A DNA stretch of 22,817 nt. Source: a virus. Made by a program: the position numbers and the translations under genes. The notes beneath the pieces were generated by a model, which saw nothing but the letters and a program-made list of their open reading frames with translations, had not been told where the DNA came from and ran no database searches. This document shows positions 1-7,710 of this stretch, in pieces (the first letter of the stretch is position 1; each line of letters opens with the position of its first letter). Location of the stretch: positions 1 to 22,817 of IMG/VR virus record IMGVR_UViG_3300042445_002558. One strand, 5' to 3'.

Positions 1-1
1 A

Positions 2-226
2 TTACCACAAATAGAAAATCCAATGTTCTTAAGTTACGAGTTATTACACTTCTATCGAGGACAGTATTTAAATAGTTTAGGTGTTAATATACCAATAGCA
101 TGGAATGACCCTAGGGTACATGAGATAGTTAAAGACGATAGTAATAAAAAGTACATACATTCTATAGACAAATATGCACTAGATCAATGTAATGTAACAG
201 GGATACCAGTAAAGGAATTACCATAA
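2..226 (+). CDS. Partial P-loop/sulfotransferase-like protein, C-terminal part only
   Basis: The reading frame is open from the first bases of the window, so this is the 3' end of a gene whose start lies upstream; the first internal ATG at 23 is not a convincing start. The visible 74 residues align with the C-terminus of the protein at 473-1123: both share an aromatic-rich stretch (FLSYELLHFY here, FLHNHHYLKW there), an (I/V)xW(N/E) segment, and a tail of the form DD(S/P)NKKY(I/V)xxxDxY. I infer a tandem paralogue of that gene. The N-terminal nucleotide-binding loop expected by analogy lies outside the window. No function beyond that of its paralogue can be proposed. The stop at 224-226 is one base before the ATG of the degraded next gene. 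Confidence 0.7.
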   Translation, partial: LPQIENPMFLSYELLHFYRGQYLNSLGVNIPIAWNDPRVHEIVKDDSNKKYIHSIDKYALDQCNVTGIPVKELP

Positions 227-227
227 T

Positions 228-476
228 ATGAGTAATCAGATAGACTTTAATTCTAACTGAATAATTATTTTTTATTATCCAGCATTCGCAGGCAGAAAAT
301 TTCTAATTAACAGTTTAGGATTAAGTAATTCTGTGGTTTTCCAAGATGAATGGTTAGCAAGAGATCAAATTGAAGTTTTATATCAGCAGTTAGGATTAAC
401 AGATTTTAATGCAGAGCATATTAATTGGTATTACCATACTTGGATTAATAAATTAAATGAACTTAAATTAAAATGA
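228..476 (+). pseudogene. Degraded paralogue of the P-loop protein at 1120-1809 (in-frame stop plus large internal deletion)
   Basis: Starting at ATG 228, the frame reads ten codons and meets TGA at 258-260, then stays open to TGA 474-476. The part after the stop contains YYPAFAGRKFLINSLGLSNS, closely matching YPSGAGGKFLINCLGLSDT of the gene at 1120-1809. Its last 25 or so residues (ending INWYYHTWINKLNELKLK) match that gene's C-terminus (LNYYHAWQNKLIELKSKQ). The middle, roughly 140 codons, is missing, but the join preserves frame. The remnant overlaps the next start by ATGA, exactly as the intact pair at 473/1120 does. TGA is used as a normal stop elsewhere in the window, so a reassigned codon is unlikely. 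A readthrough miniprotein cannot be excluded. Confidence 0.75.
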
Positions 477-1123
477 AAAAATTATTAATTATTACTGGTC
501 CACAAGGTTCAGGAAATCATATATTTTCACGAATTTTTAGTACATCTGATATTGTAGGTGGCTGGAAAGGACTATTAGATGAATATTGGATTCCAAGTGA
601 TTTAGAACCATTTGCTGAATATTGGGTTTATCCAGAGAGGTTAACAGAACAACAATTTAATGGATATGACTATTGGGTAGCTAATGTTAGTGTTCCGTTT
701 GTATATGATGGTATTAGACAAACTCCTAAGATTTTGGAGTTTGCCAAAGCAGCCAAATCATTTGGCATTAACGTACAAATTGCAATTATAGTTCGAGATA
801 AAACTATCAATGAAGAACAACAATTACGTGTACGAAAAGAAGTAACATTACCTATTGCACAAAATTATTACTATAATGTGCTATTAAATAGTGAATTTCC
901 CGTTCATTTCCTTGATAATGAGGCATTTTTCCTCCATAATCACCACTATTTAAAGTGGGTTAGTAAACTACTTAACTTTCCAGTAAATTGGGAAAGTTTA
1001 GATGTACTTAAATTTATTACCGATGATCCTAATAAAAAGTATGTACAACATGTTGATACATATTGGTTGGATAATAGAGTATGGGAAGGAATACAATCAA
1101 AAAAAGATCGAGGAATTAAATGA
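473..1123 (+). CDS. P-loop NTPase / sulfotransferase-like protein, first gene of the module
   Basis: The N-terminus reads MKKLLIITGPQGSGNHIF: a hydrophobic strand followed by a glycine-rich GPQGSGNH loop at residues 9-16. This resembles a Walker A or PAPS-binding loop but lacks the usual GK(S/T) lysine, so a sulfotransferase-like or other P-loop fold is more likely than a kinase. Residues 95-105 (VQIAIIVRDK) form another buried strand, and the C-terminus carries the DDPNKKY motif shared with the truncated upstream paralogue. Its length of 216 residues suits a single domain. It starts on an ATGA overlap with the preceding remnant and ends on an ATGA overlap with the next gene, so the two proteins are probably translationally coupled and may work together. 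Substrate unknown. Confidence 0.6.
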   Translation: MKKLLIITGPQGSGNHIFSRIFSTSDIVGGWKGLLDEYWIPSDLEPFAEYWVYPERLTEQQFNGYDYWVANVSVPFVYDGIRQTPKILEFAKAAKSFGINVQIAIIVRDKTINEEQQLRVRKEVTLPIAQNYYYNVLLNSEFPVHFLDNEAFFLHNHHYLKWVSKLLNFPVNWESLDVLKFITDDPNKKYVQHVDTYWLDNRVWEGIQSKKDRGIK

Positions 1124-1809
1124 TTTTTGATACAGATAAATTAATAATTGTTTGTTACCCTTCAGGCGCTGGTGGAAAATTTCTAATAAATTGTTTAGGT
1201 CTTAGTGATACTGCTGTCTTTCAGGATAGCCTACTAGCATTTCAACAATTAAATGGATTATTTACGCAACAAGATAAAATTAACTTATTGTTACAACGAT
1301 TAGATGAAACCGTTGATGAATGGCATGATTTAGACTTAGGATGTGGGCAATTATTTGGTTGTGGTAACCTGTTGTATTTAGGTGAATATCCTGAATTAAT
1401 TTTGTTGCATAAGTTTCCTGATAGTATACAGTCACTAATTAAATTTAATAAACATTATTTTTTTATAGTTGCTCATAATACTATATTTTTAGAAAAGTAT
1501 TTAGATATCTGGAAAAATGCTAAAGTTATTATGTTTGAAAACTCGCAAGAATTTATTAGATCAATTAATCGGAAGAATAGTTCAAGATATTTTAATATTC
1601 ATAATCAGAAAATTAATGAGTTTAAAGATAAATTTCCACGGGCATTAACAACATGGGACACAAATTGGTATTTTTCAGCTGATAGGACAGTGGCAGAAAT
1701 TAAAAAGTTATACGAAACGCTAAATTTAGATGGGTTTAATCCTGATATAATTCTAAATTACTACCATGCCTGGCAAAATAAACTAATAGAATTAAAATCA
1801 AAGCAATAA
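1120..1809 (+). CDS. P-loop/sulfotransferase-like protein, second gene of the module
   Basis: After a short lead the protein has a hydrophobic strand and the loop YPSGAGGKFLIN (about residues 13-24), a glycine-rich nucleotide-binding-like loop with a lysine. The rest of the 229 residues holds a strand HYFFIVAHNT near residue 115, a KVIMFENSQEF strand near 138, and an aromatic C-terminus (NYYHAWQNKL). This resembles phage proteins of the sulfotransferase/kinase-like P-loop type, but I cannot name a substrate. It is coupled by ATGA to the gene before it and has a decayed, internally deleted paralogue at 228-476. The last gene of this block, it is followed by a late-promoter-like motif, so later genes probably form a separate transcription unit. 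Confidence 0.6.
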   Translation: MIFDTDKLIIVCYPSGAGGKFLINCLGLSDTAVFQDSLLAFQQLNGLFTQQDKINLLLQRLDETVDEWHDLDLGCGQLFGCGNLLYLGEYPELILLHKFPDSIQSLIKFNKHYFFIVAHNTIFLEKYLDIWKNAKVIMFENSQEFIRSINRKNSSRYFNIHNQKINEFKDKFPRALTTWDTNWYFSADRTVAEIKKLYETLNLDGFNPDIILNYYHAWQNKLIELKSKQ

Positions 1810-1810
1810 C

Positions 1811-1819
1811 GAATAAATA
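1811..1819 (+). promoter_or_regulatory. Late-promoter-like box GAATAAATA
   Basis: GAATAAATA lies 21 bases before the ATG at 1841. It differs at one base from TAATAAATA boxes found ahead of the genes at 6235, 8669 and 14472. T4 late promoters use a TATAAATA box read by the gp55 sigma factor. The shared position relative to starts supports a late promoter, although such AT-rich words also occur by chance in this genome. Confidence 0.45.
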
Positions 1820-1840
1820 ATAGAAACACTCGAGATTATT

Positions 1841-2386
1841 ATGACTGCAAATATTAAAGATATTATATCTAATACAAAAGAAATTTTCATGACTGACAGT
1901 AGTCTTGACACTTTATTAAATTTTGAACGAGTATTAGATGAATTAGATCTATACGCATTTAAGAATTGGAAACAAGGGGAATTAGTACAAGGTCCGATTT
2001 ATGAGAAATATTTTATTTCTTGTACATTTATGTGGCCTTATAAAATGATGCCTGATCCAACTGGTGGCGCACGATTACTAGGATATGATTGTGAAGTAAC
2101 ATATCAAAAATCTGTATTAAAGCATCCAACTGAAGTTAACAGTCCATCTGATTTCAGACCAGGCGGCAGAATGCCTAACATGGCAAAAAAACCAATTTGG
2201 TTGGTTACTATAGTAATTCCAAAGAAGTTAATGCAAGATATTCATCAAGGTAGTTTGGAATTAGAAGGTAGTAAAATAGATCTAGAAGATATTGAACAAG
2301 CATATGAAACTGGTGATGATCAAGATAATGGTGTACAATCAGACCAAGAAAGTACAGAGCAGGAACAAGGACAGCCAAATGTTTAA
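1841..2386 (+). CDS. Conserved-type T4-like phage protein of unknown function
   Basis: The product is 181 residues. Its core (about 25-135) includes LDLYAFKNWKQGELV, the cysteine/aromatic stretch SCTFMWPYKMMPDP and a strand WLVTIVIPKKLMQDI, followed by an acidic, glutamine-rich tail (residues 150-181) likely disordered. I associate this arrangement with an uncharacterised protein of marine T4-like phages but cannot assign a role. A second ATG at 1889 (MTDSSLDTLLNFERV) would shorten it by 16 residues and may be the true start, because the core begins just after it; neither ATG has a clear ribosome binding site. It overlaps the next gene by 8 bases, so the two are probably co-translated. Confidence 0.6.
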   Translation: MTANIKDIISNTKEIFMTDSSLDTLLNFERVLDELDLYAFKNWKQGELVQGPIYEKYFISCTFMWPYKMMPDPTGGARLLGYDCEVTYQKSVLKHPTEVNSPSDFRPGGRMPNMAKKPIWLVTIVIPKKLMQDIHQGSLELEGSKIDLEDIEQAYETGDDQDNGVQSDQESTEQEQGQPNV

Positions 2387-2942
2387 TAAATTAAATGAAA
2401 ACTTAGAACATGGTGATCTAAAACGGCTAATGCATACTGAACTTCACATTGATGAATTTAAAAGTAAGATGGGAGATGATGCTGATATATGTGTACTTAG
2501 TTTTAAAATAGGTGGAAAAGAACCAGCTGCTGATCTGATAAACTTTATTGAAAAAGGATATGATTGGATATTAGATGCAGATGTTAGTTCTGGAGAAAAA
2601 GAAGATGGCGATTATTTAGTATTTGTAGAATGTGATCGTACTCCTGAATTACCCGAAAAAATAGTTAATTTAATGTCCGATATTATGAACTTGACTAAAC
2701 AAGACCTGGAAGAATGGCGAGTAAGCTATCAGAGCTCTACAGCTGACCATCCAATAACTATTGAAACATTAACTAAGATAATCCCACTAACTGTTAAGAA
2801 ATATAAGAAAAAATATGAGAAGGAAGAAGATACTCCTTTAGATCTTAATAAACTTAAAACGGCCGCGGGATTAACAGTAGACACAATGGCACCAATAAAT
2901 GAATACACCGAAAGTTTAAGGATTGCAGCCGGAATCAGATAG
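2379..2942 (+). CDS. Phage protein of unknown function ending in an AAGI-type motif
   Basis: I start this gene at ATG 2379 (MFNKLNENLEHGD), giving 187 residues and an 8-base overlap with the gene before; an in-frame ATG at 2292 would create an 87-base overlap across the acidic tail of its neighbour and is unlikely. The protein is acidic, with strands such as ICVLSFKIGG and DYLVFVECDR, a lysine-rich segment (VKKYKKKYEKEED, near residue 140) and a C-terminus with two related words, AAGLTVD and IAAGIR. No catalytic motif is visible. The close coupling with 1841-2386 suggests a shared, perhaps structural or assembly, role, which is inference from context only. Confidence 0.6.
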   Translation: MFNKLNENLEHGDLKRLMHTELHIDEFKSKMGDDADICVLSFKIGGKEPAADLINFIEKGYDWILDADVSSGEKEDGDYLVFVECDRTPELPEKIVNLMSDIMNLTKQDLEEWRVSYQSSTADHPITIETLTKIIPLTVKKYKKKYEKEEDTPLDLNKLKTAAGLTVDTMAPINEYTESLRIAAGIR

Positions 2943-2991
2943 TACATAATAATTTTTAGTATCTAAACTTATAGTAAATAAACAATAAACA

Positions 2992-3020
2992 TTGACAATT
3001 ATTATTATTTCATTTAAACT
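2992..3020 (+). promoter_or_regulatory. Possible host sigma-70-type promoter upstream of dnaJ-like gene
   Basis: The 84-base gap 2943-3026 contains a perfect TTGACA at 2992-2997. A weak -10 candidate TAAACT (4 of 6 consensus) lies at 3015-3020 after a 17-base spacer. Transcription would begin at or very near the ATG at 3027, implying a leaderless or nearly leaderless message; no Shine-Dalgarno sequence is seen before that ATG. The -35 is convincing, the -10 less so. The rest of the gap is AT-rich with no hairpin terminator. Confidence 0.4.
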
Positions 3021-3026
3021 ATAAAC

Positions 3027-3875
3027 ATGACAGATTACTATCAATTATTAGGCGTTAATCGAAACGCCACACCCGCAGATATTAAAAAGGCCTATCGAAA
3101 ATTAGCTACACAACATCATCCTGACAAAGGTGGTGACACTGCAAAGTTTCAAGAATTGCAAAAAGCATATGAAACTTTGCACGATCCGTCTAAACGTCAC
3201 GAATATGATAATCCTCATAACCAACAACCAGGTGGGCATCATACTCATTTTGAATTTAATTTTGGTGGTGCACCTAACGATATCTTTAGTCAATTTTTTA
3301 GTCAAGGATTTCCAGGACAACAACATCCTTTTCAACAACATTCTCAGCCTCGGAAAAATAAGGATTTAAGAACAACGATTTCTGTAACTCTAGCTAGTAC
3401 ACTAGAAAATCAAAATAAAACTATAAATGTACAATCAACTAAAGGCGATACATTTACAATACATGTATCTATTCCACAAGGAGCAAGTGACGGAATTACT
3501 ATAAAGTATTCCGGAATGGGAGATAATTTCTTTGAAACATTGACTCGTGGGGATTTATATGTTATTATAAACGTAATAGCTGATAATAATTTTCAAATAC
3601 ATGGTACTAATTTAGTAACTAATTTAGAAATTGATAGTATGGAAGCTATGCTCGGAACTGAAAAAGAAGTTACTGGGTTAGACAATAAAACTTATCTTAT
3701 TAACATTCCACCTGGGTGTCAATATGGTACTAAATTTGGGCTCAACGGACAAGGATTGTGTAATTTAAATAATCCTATACGTGGAGACCTAATAGTTAAT
3801 ATTTTAATTAAAACTCTAATATTAACACCAGACCATGATATTCAGTTACGTAAACTATGGGCTAATATAAATTAA
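3027..3875 (+). CDS. DnaJ-like co-chaperone (J-domain, no zinc finger)
   Basis: Residues 1-62 form a J-domain (DYYQLLGVNRNAT, AYRKLA, and the HPD tripeptide at 31-33) that stimulates the ATPase of Hsp70/DnaK. A glycine/phenylalanine/glutamine/histidine-rich linker follows (about 65-112). Residues 115-280 resemble the two beta-sandwich substrate-binding domains of class II DnaJ/CbpA proteins (KDLRTTISVTL, TIHVSIPQGASDG, RGDLYVIINV, INIPPGCQYGT, RGDLIVNI). The cysteine-rich zinc finger of class I DnaJ is absent. No DnaK is present in the window, so it would recruit the host one. It precedes a ClpA-like unfoldase by 4 bases, making a chaperone operon. At 282 residues it matches CbpA-type length. 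Confidence 0.9.
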   Translation: MTDYYQLLGVNRNATPADIKKAYRKLATQHHPDKGGDTAKFQELQKAYETLHDPSKRHEYDNPHNQQPGGHHTHFEFNFGGAPNDIFSQFFSQGFPGQQHPFQQHSQPRKNKDLRTTISVTLASTLENQNKTINVQSTKGDTFTIHVSIPQGASDGITIKYSGMGDNFFETLTRGDLYVIINVIADNNFQIHGTNLVTNLEIDSMEAMLGTEKEVTGLDNKTYLINIPPGCQYGTKFGLNGQGLCNLNNPIRGDLIVNILIKTLILTPDHDIQLRKLWANIN

Positions 3876-3879
3876 AAAT

Positions 3880-6177
3880 ATGAAAGATATGATAACTCCA
3901 AATCCTGAGATAGAAGAAATTATTTCGGTTGCTTGTGATCTTGCTAAAAGTTATAATCACGAATATGTTACAGTAGAACATCTATTAGTAGCATTATTAA
4001 CCTTTAAAAGTTTTAATAGATTACTAGTTGATTACGGTGTTAATACAAAAGAATTAACTGGAGAATTATGTGACTATATTTCAAATCAGGACCATTTAGT
4101 TAACTTAGCAGATGGAATTATTCCTAAGAAAACTCATGCTCTTGAACGAGTATTTAATCGTGCATTTACACAAGTATTATTCAGTGCAAGAAGCAATATA
4201 GAAACAATTGATTTATATCTAAGTATTACTCAAGAAACTAATAGTCATGCGGCATATTACTTACTTAAATGGAATGTAAATAGAAAGGAATTAATTAGTT
4301 TTTACAATCAAATTAATCAAATTCCTAATGCTAAAACTGTTGGCTCTAAAAAATCTTGGGAAGATGATATACTAAATGAATATTGTACTAACTTAAATCA
4401 AATAGTTAAAGAAGACAAAATTGATCCTGTAATTGGTCGTGAATTTGAACTAGCTGAAATTGCACAAGTACTAGCTCGACGTAGTAAAAGTAATGTTTTA
4501 CTAATTGGCGATCCTGGAGTTGGCAAAACTGCAATAGCAGAAGGACTAGCGTATAAAATTGTACATAACGATGTTCCAGAATATCTTAAAGATTATGTGG
4601 TACATAATCTTGAGGTTGGCAGTTTAGTTGCTGGCTGTAAATATCGTGGTGAGTTTGAAGAAAAACTAATTGATGTACTTGATGCGTTATCTAAAAAAGG
4701 TAAATGTATTTTATTCATTGATGAAGCACATCAAATTAAAGGTGCTGGCGCAGGAAGTTCAAGTTCAGTTGACTTTGCTAATATTATTAAACCTTACTTA
4801 TCAAAAGGTAGTATACGATTAATTGCATCAACAACATGGGAAGAATACACTCAAAGTTTTGAAAAGGATCGTGCATTAATGCGTCGATTTTATAAACTTA
4901 ATATAGATGAACCTACTCCTGCTATTGCAAAAGATATACTATTAGGATTACGTCAACATTTTGAAAAATTCCACGGTGGCACTATATCAGATGAAGCAAT
5001 TGACGCCGCAGTTGATTTAAGTGTTAGGTATCAACCAGATCGAAGATTGCCTGATAAAGCTATTGATTTAATTGATATGAGTTGTGCAAAACTTAAAATT
5101 ATTAATCCAGTCTTTGTAGTTACAAAAGATACAATTGTTGAAACTATTAGTAAAGCAACGAAGATTCCATTAGATACATTTGCTGATGAAAGTTCTAGCA
5201 ATCTTGAACAATTAGAAAGCAGTATTAAAGATAGATTATATGGACAAGATACTGCAATTGATGCAGTACTTGAAAAGATATATGTATCTAAAGCTGGATT
5301 AAAATCTGTTAATAAACCAATTGGTAATTTCTTATTCTTAGGCCCAACTGGCACAGGTAAAACTGAACTAGCTAAGTTGTTAAGTGAAAACTTAAGTATG
5401 AAATTATTAAGGTTTGATATGAGTGAGTATCAAGAAAAACATTCATTATCTAAATTGATTGGTGCACCACCGGGATATGTAGGGTATGAAGATTCAAATC
5501 TAGCAGGTGGATTGTTAATTTCTGAAGTTGAAAAGAATCCATATTGTATTATTTTATTAGATGAAATAGAAAAAGCACATCCAGATATTAGTAATATCTT
5601 ATTGTCAATTATGGATGAAGGTATGATTACTGGTAGTAATGGCAAGAAAGCAGATTGTAGACATGCTATACTGATATTAACAAGTAATTTAGGTGCAACT
5701 GATAACGAACGTAATAATATTGGATTTGGTCGTAGTTTAGAAAAAGATGGCGAAGATGATGATGCTGTTAAAAAATTCTTCAAACCTGAGTTTCGTAATA
5801 GATTGGATGCAGTTATTAAGTTTAATAAATTAGATAAGATTTCAATGAAGAAAATTGTTGTTAAGTTTATTAATGATCTTAATGACTTATTGGGTGAGAA
5901 ATTAATTAAGGTCAGACTTACTGAGTTAATGGTTGACCATTTAGTTGAAACTGGCTTTGATAGTAAAATGGGAGCAAGACCATTATCTCGTAAAATTAAT
6001 GACATTATTAAAGTACCATTGAGTAAGAAAATATTGTTTGAAAAAATAGCAGATTCAAGTACAATAACAGTTGATTATCAAAATAAAAAGGTTATATTTT
6101 CTGTGGTGGAACCACTGCAAATGGAATTATTAGAAAATAAAACAGTTGACGAGAATGGCTACATTGTAGTAGAATAA
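3880..6177 (+). CDS. clpA: ClpA-type double AAA+ unfoldase with IGF loop
   Basis: An N-domain (residues 1-150, including [13 protein letters not shown]) is followed by two AAA+ modules. The first has DPVIGRE, Walker A GDPGVGKT near 210 and Walker B ILFIDEAH near 275. The second has GPTGTGKTE near 490, [10 protein letters not shown] near 530, Walker [14 protein letters not shown] near 560 and FRNRLD near 635. There is no room for the long coiled-coil middle domain of ClpB, so this is ClpA-like. NNIGFGRS near 613 occupies the place of the ClpA/ClpX loop that inserts into ClpP pockets. A degradation-linked unfoldase using the host ClpP is therefore plausible; no clpP or clpS is in the window. 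It is likely co-transcribed with the dnaJ-like gene. The symbol is by family, not orthology. Confidence 0.92.
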   Translation: MKDMITPNPEIEEIISVACDLAKSYNHEYVTVEHLLVALLTFKSFNRLLVDYGVNTKELTGELCDYISNQDHLVNLADGIIPKKTHALERVFNRAFTQVLFSARSNIETIDLYLSITQETNSHAAYYLLKWNVNRKELISFYNQINQIPNAKTVGSKKSWEDDILNEYCTNLNQIVKEDKIDPVIGREFELAEIAQVLARRSKSNVLLIGDPGVGKTAIAEGLAYKIVHNDVPEYLKDYVVHNLEVGSLVAGCKYRGEFEEKLIDVLDALSKKGKCILFIDEAHQIKGAGAGSSSSVDFANIIKPYLSKGSIRLIASTTWEEYTQSFEKDRALMRRFYKLNIDEPTPAIAKDILLGLRQHFEKFHGGTISDEAIDAAVDLSVRYQPDRRLPDKAIDLIDMSCAKLKIINPVFVVTKDTIVETISKATKIPLDTFADESSSNLEQLESSIKDRLYGQDTAIDAVLEKIYVSKAGLKSVNKPIGNFLFLGPTGTGKTELAKLLSENLSMKLLRFDMSEYQEKHSLSKLIGAPPGYVGYEDSNLAGGLLISEVEKNPYCIILLDEIEKAHPDISNILLSIMDEGMITGSNGKKADCRHAILILTSNLGATDNERNNIGFGRSLEKDGEDDDAVKKFFKPEFRNRLDAVIKFNKLDKISMKKIVVKFINDLNDLLGEKLIKVRLTELMVDHLVETGFDSKMGARPLSRKINDIIKVPLSKKILFEKIADSSTITVDYQNKKVIFSVVEPLQMELLENKTVDENGYIVVE

Positions 6178-6198
6178 TATAAGCTACTATGCTAAACT

Positions 6199-6207
6199 TA
6201 ATAAATA
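6199..6207 (+). promoter_or_regulatory. Late-promoter-like box TAATAAATA
   Basis: TAATAAATA ends 27 bases before the ATG at 6235, in the short gap after the unfoldase gene. It is an exact match to boxes at 8638 and 14435 and resembles the T4 late TATAAATA box. A ribosome binding site ATAGGAAT lies between box and start codon. Confidence 0.55.
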
Positions 6208-6234
6208 ATTATATACTACTATATAGGAATTAAA

Positions 6235-6402
6235 ATGGCAAAGTTACACGAAGAAGTGTTAGTAATCAAAGTTAGTAAATTAGTTAAAGATACGGAAAAT
6301 GTTGGTGCTATTATATTAGATGCCGCATCAATGTTAAGTCTTGAAGCAGTTGTACAAGAATTAGCTGGTGCAGGTGTTCTAGTAGAAATCGAAGCGGCAT
6401 AA
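6235..6402 (+). CDS. Small conserved-type phage protein, 55 residues
   Basis: A 55-residue ORF (start MAKLHEEVLVIKVSKLV, end LVEIEAA) preceded by AGGA at 6225-6228, seven bases from ATG, and by a late-promoter-like box. It looks like a compact alpha/beta domain: strand EEVLVIKVSKLV, a hydrophobic helix around residues 23-43 and a final strand GVLVEIEAA. I have the impression of similar small proteins in other T4-like marine phages but can assign no function. Good ribosome binding site, regular codon use and position directly before the glycosyltransferase support it as a real gene. Confidence 0.7.
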   Translation: MAKLHEEVLVIKVSKLVKDTENVGAIILDAASMLSLEAVVQELAGAGVLVEIEAA

Positions 6403-6428
6403 AATTACATTCAATTAAAGAGAACTCA

Positions 6429-7211
6429 ATGAGCAAACAATCAAAACGTATTAAACCACAATCAGCACCAATTATTACACAACAAGCACCACAAGACAGT
6501 CAACCATTTGACTTTAGTAAAGTACATATTCACTTTGGTATTCCGTGTTATGGTGGGCAAATAACTGAACCATGTTTTACTAGTTTTTTACGTTTTATAT
6601 TAACTGCCAGCAAATTAGGATTGCAATGGTCATTGGATACAATGGTTAATGAAAGTTTAGTTACCAGAGCCAGAAATAATTTGATGGCAAAGATGATGAC
6701 TAACGAAGCGGCTACACATTTTATGTTTATCGATGCTGATATTAGGTTTCAACCTGAATCAATTCCAATGATGATAGCACAAGATAAAGATGTCATTGGT
6801 GGATTATATCCTAAAAAGGCATTGCCAATTAGTTATGTAATTAATGTTCAACCAGGTACTCAAATTATTAATGATCTATTTAAAGTAGATACAATGGGTA
6901 CTGGGTTTATGATGTTCAAACGTGAAGTATATGAAAAGCTAATTGAAGCCCACCCAGAAACAAAATATGTTGATGATGTAGGATTGGGCAAACAATATGA
7001 ACCAAATATGTATTCAATTTTTGATACAGTGATTGATGAAAAAGGACATTATTTAAGTGAAGATTGGACATTCTGTCGTAGATGGCAAGCAATTGGCGGA
7101 GAGATTTATGCTCATGCTAAAGTTCTGTTAAATCATTCAGGACATTATGAATTTGCTGGCGATTTAGATGTATTAACTGGTAATAAACAAGTAGATCCGA
7201 GTAAATCATGA
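6429..7211 (+). CDS. Putative glycosyltransferase, GT-A-like
   Basis: The first 30 residues are polar and glutamine/proline-rich. The folded part opens with VHIHFGIPCYGG, has a ARNNLMAKMM helix near 81 and then FMFIDADIRFQP near 100. The last contains a D-x-D (DAD) of the type that binds the metal and sugar nucleotide in GT-A glycosyltransferases. DVIGGLYPKK follows and a second acidic site YLSEDWTFCRRW lies near 216, typical of the catalytic end of such enzymes. It may glycosylate phage DNA bases, virion proteins or host surface; nothing in the sequence decides between these. An AAAGAG ribosome binding site lies ahead of ATG 6429 and the stop overlaps the next ATG (ATGA). Confidence 0.75.
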   Translation: MSKQSKRIKPQSAPIITQQAPQDSQPFDFSKVHIHFGIPCYGGQITEPCFTSFLRFILTASKLGLQWSLDTMVNESLVTRARNNLMAKMMTNEAATHFMFIDADIRFQPESIPMMIAQDKDVIGGLYPKKALPISYVINVQPGTQIINDLFKVDTMGTGFMMFKREVYEKLIEAHPETKYVDDVGLGKQYEPNMYSIFDTVIDEKGHYLSEDWTFCRRWQAIGGEIYAHAKVLLNHSGHYEFAGDLDVLTGNKQVDPSKS

Positions 7212-7675
7212 ATTCCGAAGAATTAACTTTTAAAGTATCATTATCAGGGACTTATCATAGTAAAGTCCCTGAGTATTCAATATTATTAGATGATCAAGTA
7301 ATACAAAAAGCTGCAATTTCAAAATCTTCTGAAGAAATTGAAGATATAGAATTTAAAGCTACATTAACTGATGGGCCACATTCATTAAAAATACGATTAG
7401 AAAATAAAGAAAGTTCTGATACTCTTAAAGATAATTATGATAGTGAAGATTATCAAATTATTGGTGATATGTTATTAAATATTGTCAATATTCAAATTGA
7501 TGATATTGCATTAGGACAATTGTTATGGGATTCGGTATATATTTTAGACGAACCTCAATCATCAAATGGAGAAGTGACCACATCTATTGAACATTGCGTT
7601 AATTTAGGATGGAATGGCACTTACGTTCTTAATTTTTCAAGTCCATTTTACATATGGTTATTAGAAAAATTATAA
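7208..7675 (+). CDS. Beta-rich phage protein, possible carbohydrate-binding or structural domain
   Basis: The 155-residue product alternates short strands and turns: LTFKVSLSGTYHSKV, YSILLDDQVIQ, HSLKIRLENKES, VNIQIDDIALG and NLGWNGTYVLNFSSPFYIWLLEKL. This looks like a beta-sandwich of the carbohydrate-binding or virion-decoration type; no catalytic residues stand out. It is translationally coupled (ATGA) to the glycosyltransferase, suggesting the two act in one process. The coding sequence contains a strong 10-bp hairpin 36 bases after the start codon (7244-7272). The functional suggestion is inference from fold appearance only. Confidence 0.6.
   Translation: MNSEELTFKVSLSGTYHSKVPEYSILLDDQVIQKAAISKSSEEIEDIEFKATLTDGPHSLKIRLENKESSDTLKDNYDSEDYQIIGDMLLNIVNIQIDDIALGQLLWDSVYILDEPQSSNGEVTTSIEHCVNLGWNGTYVLNFSSPFYIWLLEKL
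7244..7272 (+). repeat. Perfect 10-bp inverted repeat inside the 7208 gene
   Basis: TCAGGGACTT (7244-7253) and AAGTCCCTGA (7263-7272) are perfect reverse complements with a 9-base loop. In the mRNA this would form one of the most stable short hairpins in the window, close to the start of the gene at 7208. No uridine tract follows, so it is not an ordinary terminator. Confidence 0.75.
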
Positions 7676-7680
7676 ACTAA

Positions 7681-7710
7681 ATATAGTAATAAAATTGAGT
7701 ATTACTATAT
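7681..7710 (+). promoter_or_regulatory. Hairpin covering the start codon of the adenylyltransferase-like gene
   Basis: ATATAGTAATA (7681-7691) and TATTACTATAT (7700-7710) are perfect 11-bp reverse complements around the loop AAATTGAG. The first two bases of the ATG at 7709 belong to the 3' arm. The stem would hide the translation start in the mRNA, and no Shine-Dalgarno sequence is visible. A run GTTTTT follows, so an AU-rich, weak terminator is an alternative reading. Confidence 0.6.

Noticed and set aside
228-476. Reassigned TGA codon (TGA read as tryptophan), which would repair the remnant
   Set aside because: TGA ends several genes in the window at sensible positions (for example 1123, 7211, 13371, 18477, 21019), and the remnant also lacks about 140 internal codons, so decay explains it better.
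2292-2378. Longer start for the gene at 2379
   Set aside because: It would overlap the preceding gene by 95 bases; the ATG at 2379 fits the short-overlap habit of this genome.
5430-6005. 191-residue minus-strand ORF opposite the ClpA-like gene
   Set aside because: It is the shadow of a highly conserved AAA+ domain, with leucine/serine/isoleucine-biased composition typical of antisense frames.
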